The notes under the pieces are model-generated. The model made no database searches. It was not told where the DNA came from and worked only from the letters and a program-made list of their open reading frames with translations. A DNA stretch of 64,000 nt from Devosia lucknowensis (GTDB lineage: Bacteria; Pseudomonadota; Alphaproteobacteria; Rhizobiales; Devosiaceae): positions 868,001 to 932,000 of the forward strand of contig NZ_FXWK01000002.1 in NCBI RefSeq assembly GCF_900177655.1. The letters run 5' to 3'. The position numbers and the translations under genes are program-made. Below, in pieces: positions 8,100 through 17,075 of this stretch. Position 1 is the stretch's first letter; each line of letters starts with the position of its first letter.

Positions 8100-9374
8100 T
8101 TAGTCCTGGCCCGCAATCGCCCGGGCGAAATCGCGCGCCTTGAAGGGTTCGAGGTCGTTGACGCCCTCTCCAACGCCGATGAAATGCACCGGAAGCCCGA
8201 ACTTGCGGGCGATGGCGACCAGAATGCCGCCACGCGCCGTGCCGTCGAGCTTGGTCATCACCAGCCCGGTGACCCCAGCGCGCTGGCCGAAGATTTCCAC
8301 CTGCTTCAGCGCGTTCTGGCCCGTAGTGGCATCGAGCGTGAGCAACGTTGCGTGCGGCGCCTCGGGTTCGACCTTCTTGATGACGCGAATGACCTTTTCC
8401 AGCTCGTTCATCAGCTCGTCGCGATTTTGCAGACGCCCGGCGGTATCGATAATCAGCACATCGCGCCCTTCGGCCTTGGCCTGGGTCACGGCATCATAGG
8501 CGAGGCCGGAGGCATCGGCGCCGGCCGGCCTGGAAATAACGGGCGCGCCGGTGCGCTGGCCCCATACCTGGAGTTGTTCGATGGCTGCGGCGCGGAAGGT
8601 GTCGCCGGCCGCGAGCATGACCGACTTGCCTTCAGCGGCAAATTTCTGCGCCAGTTTGCCGATCGTCGTGGTCTTGCCCGAGCCGTTTACGCCGATCATC
8701 AGGATGATGAAGGGTTTCTTGGCTGTGTCTATGGTCAGCGGGCGCGTGACAGGGCCGAGAACTTTCTCGACCTCGTCGGCGAGCACCGCGCGCACGTCTT
8801 CGCCCGACACGTCCTTGTCGAATCTGTCGCGCCGCAGGGTGTCGGTTATGGCCATTGCCGTCTCGATTCCGAGATCGGCCTGGATCAGGACGTCTTCGAG
8901 CTCGTCGAGGGTCGCCGCGTCGAGCTTGCGCTTGGTGAAGACCGAGGTGATCGAGGTCGTGAGGTTGTCCGACGAGCGACGCAGGCCGCTGGCTAGGCGC
9001 TGAAACCAGCCCTGCTGCGGTGCCGCGGTTTCCGGCGCCGGGATGATCGGCATGCTGTCTCGAGCGGCCGCCGCCCGGTCTTCGATGTCCTCGACGTAAT
9101 CGGGGGTCGTCTCGGGCGGGCCAGGGGGCGGAAGAACCTCCGGCTCGGTGGGGGGAGCGGTCTGAGGCTCGGGTTCCGGCTCGGGTATCGAGGGAATGGC
9201 GTCCGGGGTGATCGGTGTTTCCGGAACGGTCTCCGGTTCCGGTTCGGGCGCCGGAGGCACAGGCTGCGGGGCCGGCGTCACCGGGTCTATGGGGCGCGTT
9301 TCGGGTGGTGCGGGCGAGGGTGCCGGTTCAAGGCCAAACAGACGCTGGAAGAAGCCGGGTTTCTTTTCGGTCAT
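8100..9374 (-). CDS. ftsY: Signal recognition particle receptor FtsY
   Basis: FtsY receives SRP-ribosome complexes at the inner membrane. The 424-residue protein has an acidic Pro/Glu-rich A domain (residues about 18-100), then the N domain and the GTPase G domain. GTPase motifs seen: GVNGSGKTT (near 230), DTFRAAAIEQL, DTAGRLQN, and TKLDGTARGG. Two similar amphipathic segments, GFFQRLFGL at residues 7-15 and GWFQRLASGL near 122-131, look like the two lipid-binding helices of the family. The gene lies 24 bases after mtaB. Ffh, its partner GTPase, is encoded at 14972-16558. Confidence 0.97.
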   Translation of the reverse strand: MTEKKPGFFQRLFGLEPAPSPAPPETRPIDPVTPAPQPVPPAPEPEPETVPETPITPDAIPSIPEPEPEPQTAPPTEPEVLPPPGPPETTPDYVEDIEDRAAAARDSMPIIPAPETAAPQQGWFQRLASGLRRSSDNLTTSITSVFTKRKLDAATLDELEDVLIQADLGIETAMAITDTLRRDRFDKDVSGEDVRAVLADEVEKVLGPVTRPLTIDTAKKPFIILMIGVNGSGKTTTIGKLAQKFAAEGKSVMLAAGDTFRAAAIEQLQVWGQRTGAPVISRPAGADASGLAYDAVTQAKAEGRDVLIIDTAGRLQNRDELMNELEKVIRVIKKVEPEAPHATLLTLDATTGQNALKQVEIFGQRAGVTGLVMTKLDGTARGGILVAIARKFGLPVHFIGVGEGVNDLEPFKARDFARAIAGQD

Positions 9375-9398
9375 TGGTTTACCTGGTTCCTTTTACCT

Positions 9399-10661
9399 TC
9401 AGGCTGCCGCGCGCAGCGGCTCCCCGTCCAGACCACCGGCATTGGCGCCCGTGATCCTGATCGCGACGATCCTGCCCGCCTCGATGCCCGCAACGCGCAC
9501 CGGAACGAATTGTTCGGTTCGGCCGATGCCGCCGCGTTCCACCAGAACGGTTTCCGTCTTGCCCAGCCGGCTTTCGCAGAGCGCCCGGAACTGCCTGTCA
9601 CCGGCTTCGCGCAGTCGCCCGGTACGAGCCCGCGCCACGGCCTTGTCGACCTGTGGCATGCGGGCGGCAGGAGTGCCGGGGCGCGGCGAATAGGTGAAGG
9701 CGTGGATATAGGTGAGCCCGGCTTCTTCGATAAAGCGCAGCGAATTGTCGAACATGGCGTCGGTCTCGGTCGGGAAGCCGGCAATGATATCGGCGCCGAA
9801 AACCATGTCCGGCCGCAAGCCGCGGAGCCTGCTTACGACAGCGAGGGCGTCATCGCGCAGGTGACGCCGCTTCATGCGCTTCAGGATCATGTCGTCGCCC
9901 GATTGCAGCGACAGGTGCAGGTGCGGCATGAGCCTTTGATCGGTCACCGCGTCATAGAGCGCATCGTCCGCCTCGATACTGTCGATGGACGAGATGCGCA
10001 GGCGCGCAAGATCGGGCACGTGCCGAAGGATCGACTGAACCAGCATGCCCAGGGTCGGGCTGCCGGGCAGATCGGGACCATAAGAGGTGATGTCGACGCC
10101 GGTGAGAACGACTTCGCCGCAGCCGTTGGCGACGAGCTTTCTGATTTGCTCGACAACCGCACCCATCGGCACCGAGCGTGACGGACCGCGGCCGAACGGG
10201 ATGATGCAGAAGGTGCAGCGGTGATCGCAACCGTTCTGCACCTGCACGAAGGCGCGGGTATGGCCGTCCATCGCCTCGATCAGGTGCGACGCAGTTTCGC
10301 GAACGCTCATGATGTCGTTCACCTGCACCTTGTCATTGATGGGAAGGCCGAAGGTGAGGGAAGCGTAGCTCTCCGCCTTGAGCTTGTCGGCATTGCCGAT
10401 GACCAGATCCACCTCGGTCATGTCGCCGAACGACCGCGCGTCCGTCTGGGCAGCGCAGCCGGTCACGATGATGCGGGCGTTTGGATTGTCGCGACGGGCC
10501 CTGCGCACTGCCTGGCGCGCCTGCTTGACCGCTTCCGAGGTGACCGCGCAGGTGTTGATGATGATCGCATTGTCGAGACCCGCCTTTTCAGCCTCGCCCT
10601 TCATCACGCTGGCCTCATAGGCATTGAGGCGGCAGCCGAATGTCAGCGTCTGGATTGCCAT
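9399..10661 (-). CDS. mtaB: tRNA t6A37 methylthiotransferase MtaB
   Basis: MtaB converts t6A37 of tRNA to ms2t6A using two iron-sulfur clusters and SAM. The 420-residue protein has the three MTTase-domain cysteines (TFGCRLN, INTCAVTS, VTGCAAQ), the radical-SAM CxxxCxxC in GCDHRCTFC (near 148-155), and a C-terminal TRAM-like region. The FGCRLNAYE start separates it from MiaB (GCQMN type). Its substrate t6A is made by TsaD, encoded at 4031-5101. Its ATG shares one base with the dapF stop (TGATG at 10659-10663), so translation is probably coupled. Confidence 0.95.
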   Translation of the reverse strand: MAIQTLTFGCRLNAYEASVMKGEAEKAGLDNAIIINTCAVTSEAVKQARQAVRRARRDNPNARIIVTGCAAQTDARSFGDMTEVDLVIGNADKLKAESYASLTFGLPINDKVQVNDIMSVRETASHLIEAMDGHTRAFVQVQNGCDHRCTFCIIPFGRGPSRSVPMGAVVEQIRKLVANGCGEVVLTGVDITSYGPDLPGSPTLGMLVQSILRHVPDLARLRISSIDSIEADDALYDAVTDQRLMPHLHLSLQSGDDMILKRMKRRHLRDDALAVVSRLRGLRPDMVFGADIIAGFPTETDAMFDNSLRFIEEAGLTYIHAFTYSPRPGTPAARMPQVDKAVARARTGRLREAGDRQFRALCESRLGKTETVLVERGGIGRTEQFVPVRVAGIEAGRIVAIRITGANAGGLDGEPLRAAA

Positions 10662-11533
10662 CAGGCCGCTTCACTCCGGGTCCACGCGCCGGTCGACGGA
10701 TCGAATACGCCGCGCCATTCGCGTTCGGCCGGGCCCGTCAGGGTCACATGGTCGTTGTCGAGCCATTCCACCACGAGGTCGCCACCCGGCAAGGTGACCG
10801 TTGCCTTGCGCGCCGTCCGACGGGTGCGGGCGCCATTGACCAGTGCCGCGCAGGCCGCCGTGCCACAGGCTTCGGTCAGACCGGCACCGCGCTCCCAAAC
10901 GCGCAGGATGATCTTGTCGGTCGCCACGACCTGGGCAATCCCGATATTGGCGCGCTCGGGAAAGATCGGATGGTTTTCGAGCAGCGGGCCGAAGCGATCG
11001 AGCGCATAGGACCACACGTCGTCCTTGACCCAGAATGTGGCGTGCGGATTGCCCATCGACATGGCCGATGGCGAATGCAGCACCGGTGCGTCGATGGGCC
11101 CGATCTGCAATTCGATCTGGCGCGTATCGGCGAATTCCTCGGCCAGCGGGATGTCGTACCAGGCAAACCTGGGTGTCCCCATGTCGACGGTGATCTGACC
11201 GTTTGCTTCTTCTTCTCCGAACAGGATGCCGGCGACGGTTTCGAAGGTGAAGCGCTGGCGCCCCTTCTCGGCTGTGAGGGTCTGAATGACGCAACGCATG
11301 CCATTGCCGCAGGCCTGGGCGCGCGAACCATCGGAATTGATGATCTCGATATAGTTGACCGTGCCTGGCGTGCGGGGATCGTGGATCGCCATGATCTGAT
11401 CGAACCGGGTCTCGGCACGGGCATTGATCGCGATCGCCGCTTCAGGCGTCACGCGCCCGTCGACGCCGCGCATGTCTGCGACGATGATCTGGTTGCCCAG
11501 TCCGTTCATCTTGAGGAAGGGGACGTTACCCAC
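10661..11533 (-). CDS. dapF: Diaminopimelate epimerase
   Basis: DapF interconverts LL- and meso-diaminopimelate for lysine and peptidoglycan synthesis. The 290-residue protein has [13 protein letters not shown] at the N-terminus, and both catalytic cysteines in their motifs: ACGNGMRC (near 75-82) and [11 protein letters not shown] (near 226-236). GNPHATFWV is also present. The start is GTG, giving a normal N-terminus. It is the first gene of the dapF-mtaB-ftsY cluster, a conserved alphaproteobacterial order. Confidence 0.97.
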   Translation of the reverse strand: MGNVPFLKMNGLGNQIIVADMRGVDGRVTPEAAIAINARAETRFDQIMAIHDPRTPGTVNYIEIINSDGSRAQACGNGMRCVIQTLTAEKGRQRFTFETVAGILFGEEEANGQITVDMGTPRFAWYDIPLAEEFADTRQIELQIGPIDAPVLHSPSAMSMGNPHATFWVKDDVWSYALDRFGPLLENHPIFPERANIGIAQVVATDKIILRVWERGAGLTEACGTAACAALVNGARTRRTARKATVTLPGGDLVVEWLDNDHVTLTGPAEREWRGVFDPSTGAWTRSEAA

Positions 11534-11754
11534 GGCTGCGGTTCCGATTGGCGCCGGCCGGATGGTTCGGCAGGCAAAGGGTTTTCACTGTTGTGCCCTA
11601 TATGGCGGATGCATCGGCAAATTGCCAGCGCCAGCCGGTCAAGCTGGCTTTAACCAGTGTCGGGAAGTTAATCCGGCTCTAGGGATTTTTCGACTATGAT
11701 CGGCGTTATGCCAACAGCATGACCGGCGCTCGCTTGCGCCGCAGGATACCGCCC

Positions 11755-12951
11755 ATGATCACTGACACGCGTCCCGAGACCCGACCGAGCGCCGGCGACC
11801 AATCGTCCGCCATTGTCGTCGCGCGGCTCGACGCCGCGCAGCTTGCGGCCCTGCCGGCAGCGCAGTGGGACCTGCTGACGCGAAACAGCCTCACGGAAAA
11901 TCCGTTCTTCGATCGCCGGCAGGTGTTGGCGTCGCTCGCCACCGTCGACAAAGGCAAGAAGGTCGGCGCCCTCAGCTTTTCGGTGGGCGGGGCGTTGGTG
12001 GGGCTTTTTCTCTTTCAGTCCCGATCCAAGATTCCAGCGCCCTTTCCGGTCGCCAATGGCCTCGCCAACGACTACCTGCTCAATGGGACGCCACTGATCG
12101 ACAGGGATCATGCCGATGCAGTGATCGAAAAATTCCTCGATCTCGTCAGGACCGGCGGAGCGCCGGCCATCTGGGCGTTCGACGATGTCGACCTCGACGC
12201 TGCGGTGTTCCAGAAACTTCGCGCGGCAGTGGCGGCAACCGGGATGGCCTGGGCGACGGCCACGCCCTACCAGCGCGCCTATCTCACCCGACTTGACGGT
12301 GGGCTCGAGGAACACCTGACGCAGGTTCTCTCCAAGAACCGGCTCAAGGATGTGCGGCGCACCATGCGTCGCCTGGGCGAAGCCGGGCACATCGCGCTCG
12401 AACATGTCGAGGATGAAGCACGCCTTCCCGGGCGCATCGATGATTTCCTGACGCTCGAGAATGCAGGCTGGAAGGGCGAGATGGGGACGTCGTTCCTGTC
12501 GCGTCCGGCCGATGCGGAATTCGCGCGATGCTCCTATGTCGCCGGGCTGGCGGCCATGGACAGCCTGCTGCTCGACGGGCGACCGATCGCCATGAAGCTC
12601 TCGATTCGTACGCAACGGACCGCCTTTACTCCCAAGATTGCCTATGACGAGACCTACAAGAAACTCGGGCCCGGAATGGCCCTCGAATACATGCTGATCG
12701 AAGATTTCTATGCCAATGACACGATCGACGCCGTTGATGCGGCGGCGACAGCGGAGGGCCATTCGGCGCTGAACTTCTTCAACAACCACAAGTCGATGGC
12801 GACGGTCATACTCGGCTGCCGGTCGTGGCAGGTGCGTCTGTTGGCGTGGCTGCATGACGGTCGCGAGACGCTGAAAAAGAAAGTGCTCGAATTCAGGGCC
12901 AGACAGGCCGAGCGTCGCCATGCGGCGCCCAAGCCGGATGTCGAGACCTAA
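11755..12951 (+). CDS. BioF2-like GNAT acyltransferase (copy 1)
   Basis: This 398-residue protein has a duplicated GNAT-like layout; the C-terminal half (roughly residues 190-340) fits the BioF2/FemAB-like acetyltransferase domain (Acetyltransf_6), with SKNRLKDVRRTMRRLGEAG and GPGMALEYMLIEDFY segments. Such proteins are often labelled CelD-like and occur near surface-polysaccharide genes; the acyl donor and acceptor are unknown. The ATG at 11755 was preferred over one at 11719 because an AGGA lies 8 bases upstream. It is convergent with a second protein of the same class, and the two stop codons share bases (12948-12951). Confidence 0.78.
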   Translation: MITDTRPETRPSAGDQSSAIVVARLDAAQLAALPAAQWDLLTRNSLTENPFFDRRQVLASLATVDKGKKVGALSFSVGGALVGLFLFQSRSKIPAPFPVANGLANDYLLNGTPLIDRDHADAVIEKFLDLVRTGGAPAIWAFDDVDLDAAVFQKLRAAVAATGMAWATATPYQRAYLTRLDGGLEEHLTQVLSKNRLKDVRRTMRRLGEAGHIALEHVEDEARLPGRIDDFLTLENAGWKGEMGTSFLSRPADAEFARCSYVAGLAAMDSLLLDGRPIAMKLSIRTQRTAFTPKIAYDETYKKLGPGMALEYMLIEDFYANDTIDAVDAAATAEGHSALNFFNNHKSMATVILGCRSWQVRLLAWLHDGRETLKKKVLEFRARQAERRHAAPKPDVET

Positions 12952-14141
12952 GCGCTGCCCTTGCCGCGCAGGCGAAACAGCGCCCGGCGCACGGTGGTCG
13001 TGATCTGCCACAGTTTCGGGTTCTGCTTGATCGTGCGCTTGAGCGCGGTCACCCGTCCCATGATCGCCGCCGCGGCGCGGCCCTTTGCCGTCAGCGGCAC
13101 CAGCGCCTGGTAGACCGGCTCAGGATCGGTCCAGCGACCCTTGTAGCTGAAGTCGCCCAGGCCGATGTCGAAGGTCTTGAACCCGTCGTCGATCAACTGA
13201 TCCATCAGCTCGGCGATGAGAATGTGCATCAGGCTGAACTTGCTGCCTTCGTCCGAGGTGGTCGAATTGATGTAGAGCGAATAGTGGTCGCCCGCGGTCG
13301 TGCCCCAGGCGGTTGCGGCTATCTGGTCGCCGCCCATCAGCGCGTGGGCCACGAAAACCGGCCTGGGGTCGCCGAAACTAGCGGCCGTCGCGTCGCGGAA
13401 GAACCGCCGGAAGTACGGCTCCTCGAAGATATTGGTGATGCCCATTTCATTGAAGCGGGTGCGGCGCTGGGTGAGGAAGGCTTCGTGCACCTGTGCCAGG
13501 GTGGCTGCGTCGGCCACCCGCACGAGCCGCACTGTGCCCATCGCTTCTTCCATGCGGCGCCGGCTGCGCATGAGGTCGCCGCGACGCTTCGGCGCCAGGC
13601 GGTGCTTAATGAACGGCTTGGGGGTGTCACCGATCTCGGTGCGGTAAAAGTGCGATGCCCCTGGGGCATGGGGCAGCTGCAGCAACGGATTGGCGAGACC
13701 ATTCCAGGTGACGAGAAGATTGTCGAACGACAGGAGATCGATGCCGCCAAGCAGTTTCGAGACGCTGGTAAAGATCGACAGCAGCGCCCGCGCATCCGGT
13801 TCGAAGCCGGGCGCCGTGATCATCCAATCGGCATTGGAGGTGTCCGAGCCGAGAATATGCGCCCTCCTGAGACCGCCGGAGCGGCGAATGCCCAAAGGCA
13901 GCAAGGCAACCGGCCGGCCATCCTGCCGAATAATGGCGATGGCGACGGTGACGTCCGCTTCGGCTCCGGCCGCAAGCAAATCTCTGATCCAGTCGAAGCG
14001 CTGATAGGGGGTCGTCGTGCCTTTCGTTTCAAGCGCGCGCCAGCTCGCCTCGGCCGCAGCCAGGGTGTCGAAGAGAGTGACATCCGACTGCGACACGCCG
14101 TGGTCGAGCGAATTCTGGCTGGCGACAGTGGCGGTGGACAT
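12948..14141 (-). CDS. BioF2-like GNAT acyltransferase (copy 2)
   Basis: At 397 residues this is nearly the same length as its convergent neighbour and shares the same broad domain class, with KRRGDLMRSRRRMEEAMG marking the start of the BioF2/Acetyltransf_6 domain and DIGLGDFSYKGRWT near the C-terminus. That GDxxYK pattern is the classical marker of CelD-like acyltransferases, so this copy is the more typical one. The start at 14141 (MSTATVASQ) was preferred over an upstream in-frame ATG at 14249 that adds a basic, unlikely extension. Function is inferred as acylation of an envelope or exopolysaccharide precursor; there is no direct evidence. Confidence 0.8.
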   Translation of the reverse strand: MSTATVASQNSLDHGVSQSDVTLFDTLAAAEASWRALETKGTTTPYQRFDWIRDLLAAGAEADVTVAIAIIRQDGRPVALLPLGIRRSGGLRRAHILGSDTSNADWMITAPGFEPDARALLSIFTSVSKLLGGIDLLSFDNLLVTWNGLANPLLQLPHAPGASHFYRTEIGDTPKPFIKHRLAPKRRGDLMRSRRRMEEAMGTVRLVRVADAATLAQVHEAFLTQRRTRFNEMGITNIFEEPYFRRFFRDATAASFGDPRPVFVAHALMGGDQIAATAWGTTAGDHYSLYINSTTSDEGSKFSLMHILIAELMDQLIDDGFKTFDIGLGDFSYKGRWTDPEPVYQALVPLTAKGRAAAAIMGRVTALKRTIKQNPKLWQITTTVRRALFRLRGKGSA

Positions 14142-14336
14142 TGGCCTTCGAAGACAGGTTGTTCGGGTGCGCAGCCTAGCGGGCATTCCGCAGCATTGCG
14201 TTAATCTGCTCAGCAGAAACGGGCTTCTGCGCCACTTGATTTCGGCCATCTTCGGCCGCTTCGGTTCAGGGTTAATTTTCCATCATTCAGGCTCCTCCTG
14301 ACAAAGGCTGGCGGAAAGGACGGGCAATAAGGACGC

Positions 14337-14774
14337 ATGGCAGACCAGATTTCTCCCCGAATTGCGAAAGCTGTTGCAGCGCTGCCGCTGAAGCCCGACC
14401 TGCGCATCCTCGAAATCGGGTGCGGAACAGGCGTGGCGGCGCGCTCGATCTGTGGCGTTTTGACGACGGGCAAGATCGTCGCCATCGACCGGTCGGCCAA
14501 GGCTATCGCGATCGCCAGGGCCGGATCGGCCACGGCGCTGGCAACGGGGCGTCTTGAATTCCGCCAGTCGGCAATCGAGGATTTTGTGCTTGCGCCGGGT
14601 GAGGCGCACTTCGATTTCGCCTTCGCCATGCGGGTCGGGTCACTCGACGGGCGCCACCCGGAACTGGCGAGCCAGGCGATCGAGCGGCTGCGTGCGGCCC
14701 TCAAGCCCGATGCCCTGGTCTTTGTCGATGACCGGGCGCCTCTGAGCATCCGGGATATTTCCCGCTTTTCTTGA
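14337..14774 (+). CDS. Small class I SAM-dependent methyltransferase
   Basis: The 145-residue protein carries the SAM-binding motif I ILEIGCGTGVAARSI (near residues 23-37), an acidic motif II VAIDRSAKAI, and an FDFAFAMRVGSLDG segment at the motif IV position. It is shorter than most class I methyltransferases (about 200-250 residues), ending just after the motif VI-like LKPDALVFVDDR strand, so the substrate-binding part is minimal. The substrate is unknown. The start is the first in-frame ATG. The gene ends about 200 bases before ffh and may have its own promoter. Confidence 0.75.
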   Translation: MADQISPRIAKAVAALPLKPDLRILEIGCGTGVAARSICGVLTTGKIVAIDRSAKAIAIARAGSATALATGRLEFRQSAIEDFVLAPGEAHFDFAFAMRVGSLDGRHPELASQAIERLRAALKPDALVFVDDRAPLSIRDISRFS

Positions 14775-14799
14775 CTCGCCCGGCACTTTCCCCTAAAGC
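14771..14799 (+). promoter_or_regulatory. Possible sigma-70 promoter upstream of ffh
   Basis: TTGACT at 14771-14776 and TAAAGC at 14794-14799 are separated by 17 bases. The -35 is close to consensus and the -10 is weak. It overlaps the methyltransferase stop and lies about 170 bases before the ffh start, so it would make a long leader. No transcript evidence is available. Confidence 0.3.
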
Positions 14800-14971
14800 C
14801 ACCCCGTTCATCAGGCTTTTGCTCCTGACCAGCCGACCGGGACCCCGCATGGGTCTCAAGATCCCGGAGGCCAACATCCGCCAGCGCGTTGCGCCCGCGG
14901 GTGGGTTTTGCATTTGGCCTTTTGGCACTTATCTCTCCGGGGCTTACTCCCGCGAGCGAAAAGGAAAACAG

Positions 14972-16558
14972 ATGTTCGAGAGCCTCTCCGACCGGCTTGG
15001 CAAAATTTTCGATGGTCTTCGTGGACGCGGCGCGCTGAACGCTGCCGATGTCGATGCGGCCATGCGCGAAATCCGCCGGGCGCTGATCGAGGCCGACGTC
15101 AGCCTCGAAGTCGTCCGCGCCTTTGTCGAACAGGTCCGCGAACGCGCTGTCGGGGCCGAGGTCACCCGTTCGGTGACGCCGGGCCAGCAGGTGGTCAAGA
15201 TCGTCAATGACGAACTGGTCCAGGTGCTGGGATCGGACGCCGTCACCATCGATCTCAATGCGCCGGCGCCAGTCACCCTCCTCATGGTGGGTCTGCAGGG
15301 CTCGGGCAAGACCACGACCACGGCCAAGATCGCCAAGCGGCTCAAGGACCGGCAGAAGAAGAAGGTCCTGCTTGCTTCGCTCGATACCCGCCGCCCGGCC
15401 GCCATGGAGCAGCTGCGCGTGCTCGGCGAACAGGTCGGCGTCGACACGCTTCCCATTGTCACCACCGAGACCCCGGTGGAGATTGCCCGCCGCGCCGAGC
15501 GCGAGGGCCGTCTCGGCGGGTATGACGTCCTTATTCTCGATACCGCCGGCCGGACCCATATCGACGAAGAATTGATGGTGGAAACGGTCTCCATCAGAGA
15601 GATCGCCAAGCCCCACGAAATCCTGCTCGTCGTCGATGCGCTGACCGGCCAGGACGCGATCAACGTCGCGCGAAGCTTCGACACCCGTCTCGACATCACC
15701 GGTATCGTGATGACCCGCGTCGATGGTGACGGCCGCGGCGGTGCGGCGCTGTCGATGCGCGCAGCCACGGGCAAGCCGATCAAGCTGATCGGCGTCGGCG
15801 AAAAGATGGATGCGCTCGAGGATTTCCATCCCTCGCGCATCGCCGACCGGATCCTGGGCATGGGCGATATCGTCAGCCTCGTGGAAAAGGCCGCCGAGCA
15901 CGTCACGGCCGAAGACGCGGCCAAGATGGCGAAGAAGCTCAAGAAGGGCGCCTTCGACCTCGATGACCTGCGTGCCCAGCTCATCCAGATGAAGAAGATG
16001 GGCGGCATGGGCGGCCTGATGGGCATGTTGCCCGGCGCGGGCCAGCTCAAGAAAGCCATGGCCGGCGCCAATGTCGACGAAAAAGTCTTCGACCGCCAGA
16101 TCGCCATCATCAATTCGATGACGGCCAAGGAGCGCGCCAATCCCGATCTGCTCAACGCCAGCCGCCGCAAGCGCATCGCTGCCGGTGCCGGTGTCGAGGT
16201 TTCGGAAATCAACAAGCTCGCCAAGCAGCACCGCCAGATGGCCGACATGATGAAGAAGGTCGGCAAGGGTGGCATGGGTGCGTTGGGCGGCATGTTCGGC
16301 GGCAAAATGGGCGGGATGCTCGGCGGCATGCCGGACCTGTCGAAAATGGATCCCAAGCAGCTCGAACAGATGGCCCGCCAGGCCGGCATCGATCCCGAGC
16401 AGCTCAAGGGCCTGCCCTCGGCAGACCTTCCGCCCGCGCAGAAGGCGTTGCCCAGCGACGTCAATGCGCTGCTCAAATCCTCCGGCGGACCGGCCTTGCC
16501 CGGTCTTGGCGGAGCTCCCCGTTTCCCCGGCCTGCCCGGCCTGGGCAAGAAGAAATAA
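14972..16558 (+). CDS. ffh: Signal recognition particle protein Ffh
   Basis: Ffh binds 4.5S RNA and signal sequences and delivers nascent membrane proteins to FtsY. The 528-residue protein begins MFESLSDRLGKIFDGLRG, preceded by an AAGGAAAACAG ribosome-binding site, which decides the start against an open upstream extension. GTPase motifs GLQGSGKTTTTAK (near 107), DTRRPAAMEQL, DTAGRTHID and TRVDGDGRGG are present. The C-terminal M domain is rich in Met and Gly and includes the SRRKRIAAGAG RNA-binding segment. rpsP follows 33 bases later. The 4.5S RNA gene was not found in this window. Confidence 0.97.
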   Translation: MFESLSDRLGKIFDGLRGRGALNAADVDAAMREIRRALIEADVSLEVVRAFVEQVRERAVGAEVTRSVTPGQQVVKIVNDELVQVLGSDAVTIDLNAPAPVTLLMVGLQGSGKTTTTAKIAKRLKDRQKKKVLLASLDTRRPAAMEQLRVLGEQVGVDTLPIVTTETPVEIARRAEREGRLGGYDVLILDTAGRTHIDEELMVETVSIREIAKPHEILLVVDALTGQDAINVARSFDTRLDITGIVMTRVDGDGRGGAALSMRAATGKPIKLIGVGEKMDALEDFHPSRIADRILGMGDIVSLVEKAAEHVTAEDAAKMAKKLKKGAFDLDDLRAQLIQMKKMGGMGGLMGMLPGAGQLKKAMAGANVDEKVFDRQIAIINSMTAKERANPDLLNASRRKRIAAGAGVEVSEINKLAKQHRQMADMMKKVGKGGMGALGGMFGGKMGGMLGGMPDLSKMDPKQLEQMARQAGIDPEQLKGLPSADLPPAQKALPSDVNALLKSSGGPALPGLGGAPRFPGLPGLGKKK

Positions 16559-16591
16559 CCGACTTAACCGATCACCTGACAGGACTGCAAA

Positions 16592-16954
16592 ATGGCTCTC
16601 AAGATCCGCCTTGCCCGCGCCGGCACCAAGAAGCGCCCCTTCTACCACATCGTCATCGCTGACGCCCGTTCGCCGCGCGACGGCCGCTTCATCGAGAAGC
16701 TGGGCACGTTCAATCCGCTGCTGGCCAAGGATGCCGAAAACCGCGTCGTGCTCGACACCGAGCGCGCCAAGCACTGGCTCTCGCATGGCGCACAGCCGAC
16801 GGACCGCGTGCTGCGCTTCCTCGACACTGCCGGCCTCGTCAAGCGCGAAGCCCGCAACAACCCGAACAAGGCCGTCCCCGGCGACAAGGCCAAGGAACGC
16901 GCCGAAGAGCGCGCTGCCAAGGCTGCCGCCGGTTCGGAAGCTGCTGCCGAGTAA
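16592..16954 (+). CDS. rpsP: 30S ribosomal protein S16
   Basis: S16 (120 residues) helps assemble the 30S body. It has the family N-terminus [20 protein letters not shown], then [23 protein letters not shown], and an Ala/Glu/Lys-rich alphaproteobacterial C-terminal tail (residues about 85-120). It is cotranscribed with ffh. A strong intrinsic terminator follows 25 bases after the stop, so the rimM-trmD-rplS genes that normally follow rpsP are not downstream here. Confidence 0.98.
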   Translation: MALKIRLARAGTKKRPFYHIVIADARSPRDGRFIEKLGTFNPLLAKDAENRVVLDTERAKHWLSHGAQPTDRVLRFLDTAGLVKREARNNPNKAVPGDKAKERAEERAAKAAAGSEAAAE

Positions 16955-16978
16955 ATTCAGGTTTCATTGCCTGAAAAG

Positions 16979-17013
16979 AATATCCCCGGTCTCGCGACCG
17001 GGGATATTTTTTT
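16979..17013 (+). terminator. Intrinsic terminator after rpsP
   Basis: A perfect 12-bp stem, ATATCCCCGGTC (16980-16991) and GACCGGGGATAT (16996-17007), closes a TCGC tetraloop and runs into a continuous T tract (17007-17013). It would end the ffh-rpsP transcript. Its A-rich left flank is short, so activity in the opposite direction (leuB side) is possible but weaker. Confidence 0.9.
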
Positions 17014-17075
17014 GTCTTTTGTCTGCCGATGCCAAGACCACCGGGATGACATCGCGGGTAGGGCGGCTGTTGCGC

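Noticed and set aside
14210..16786. An 858-residue open frame antisense to ffh
   Set aside because: It is the complement of a well-supported GTPase gene in GC-rich DNA; the product has no family features and runs through the S16 gene.
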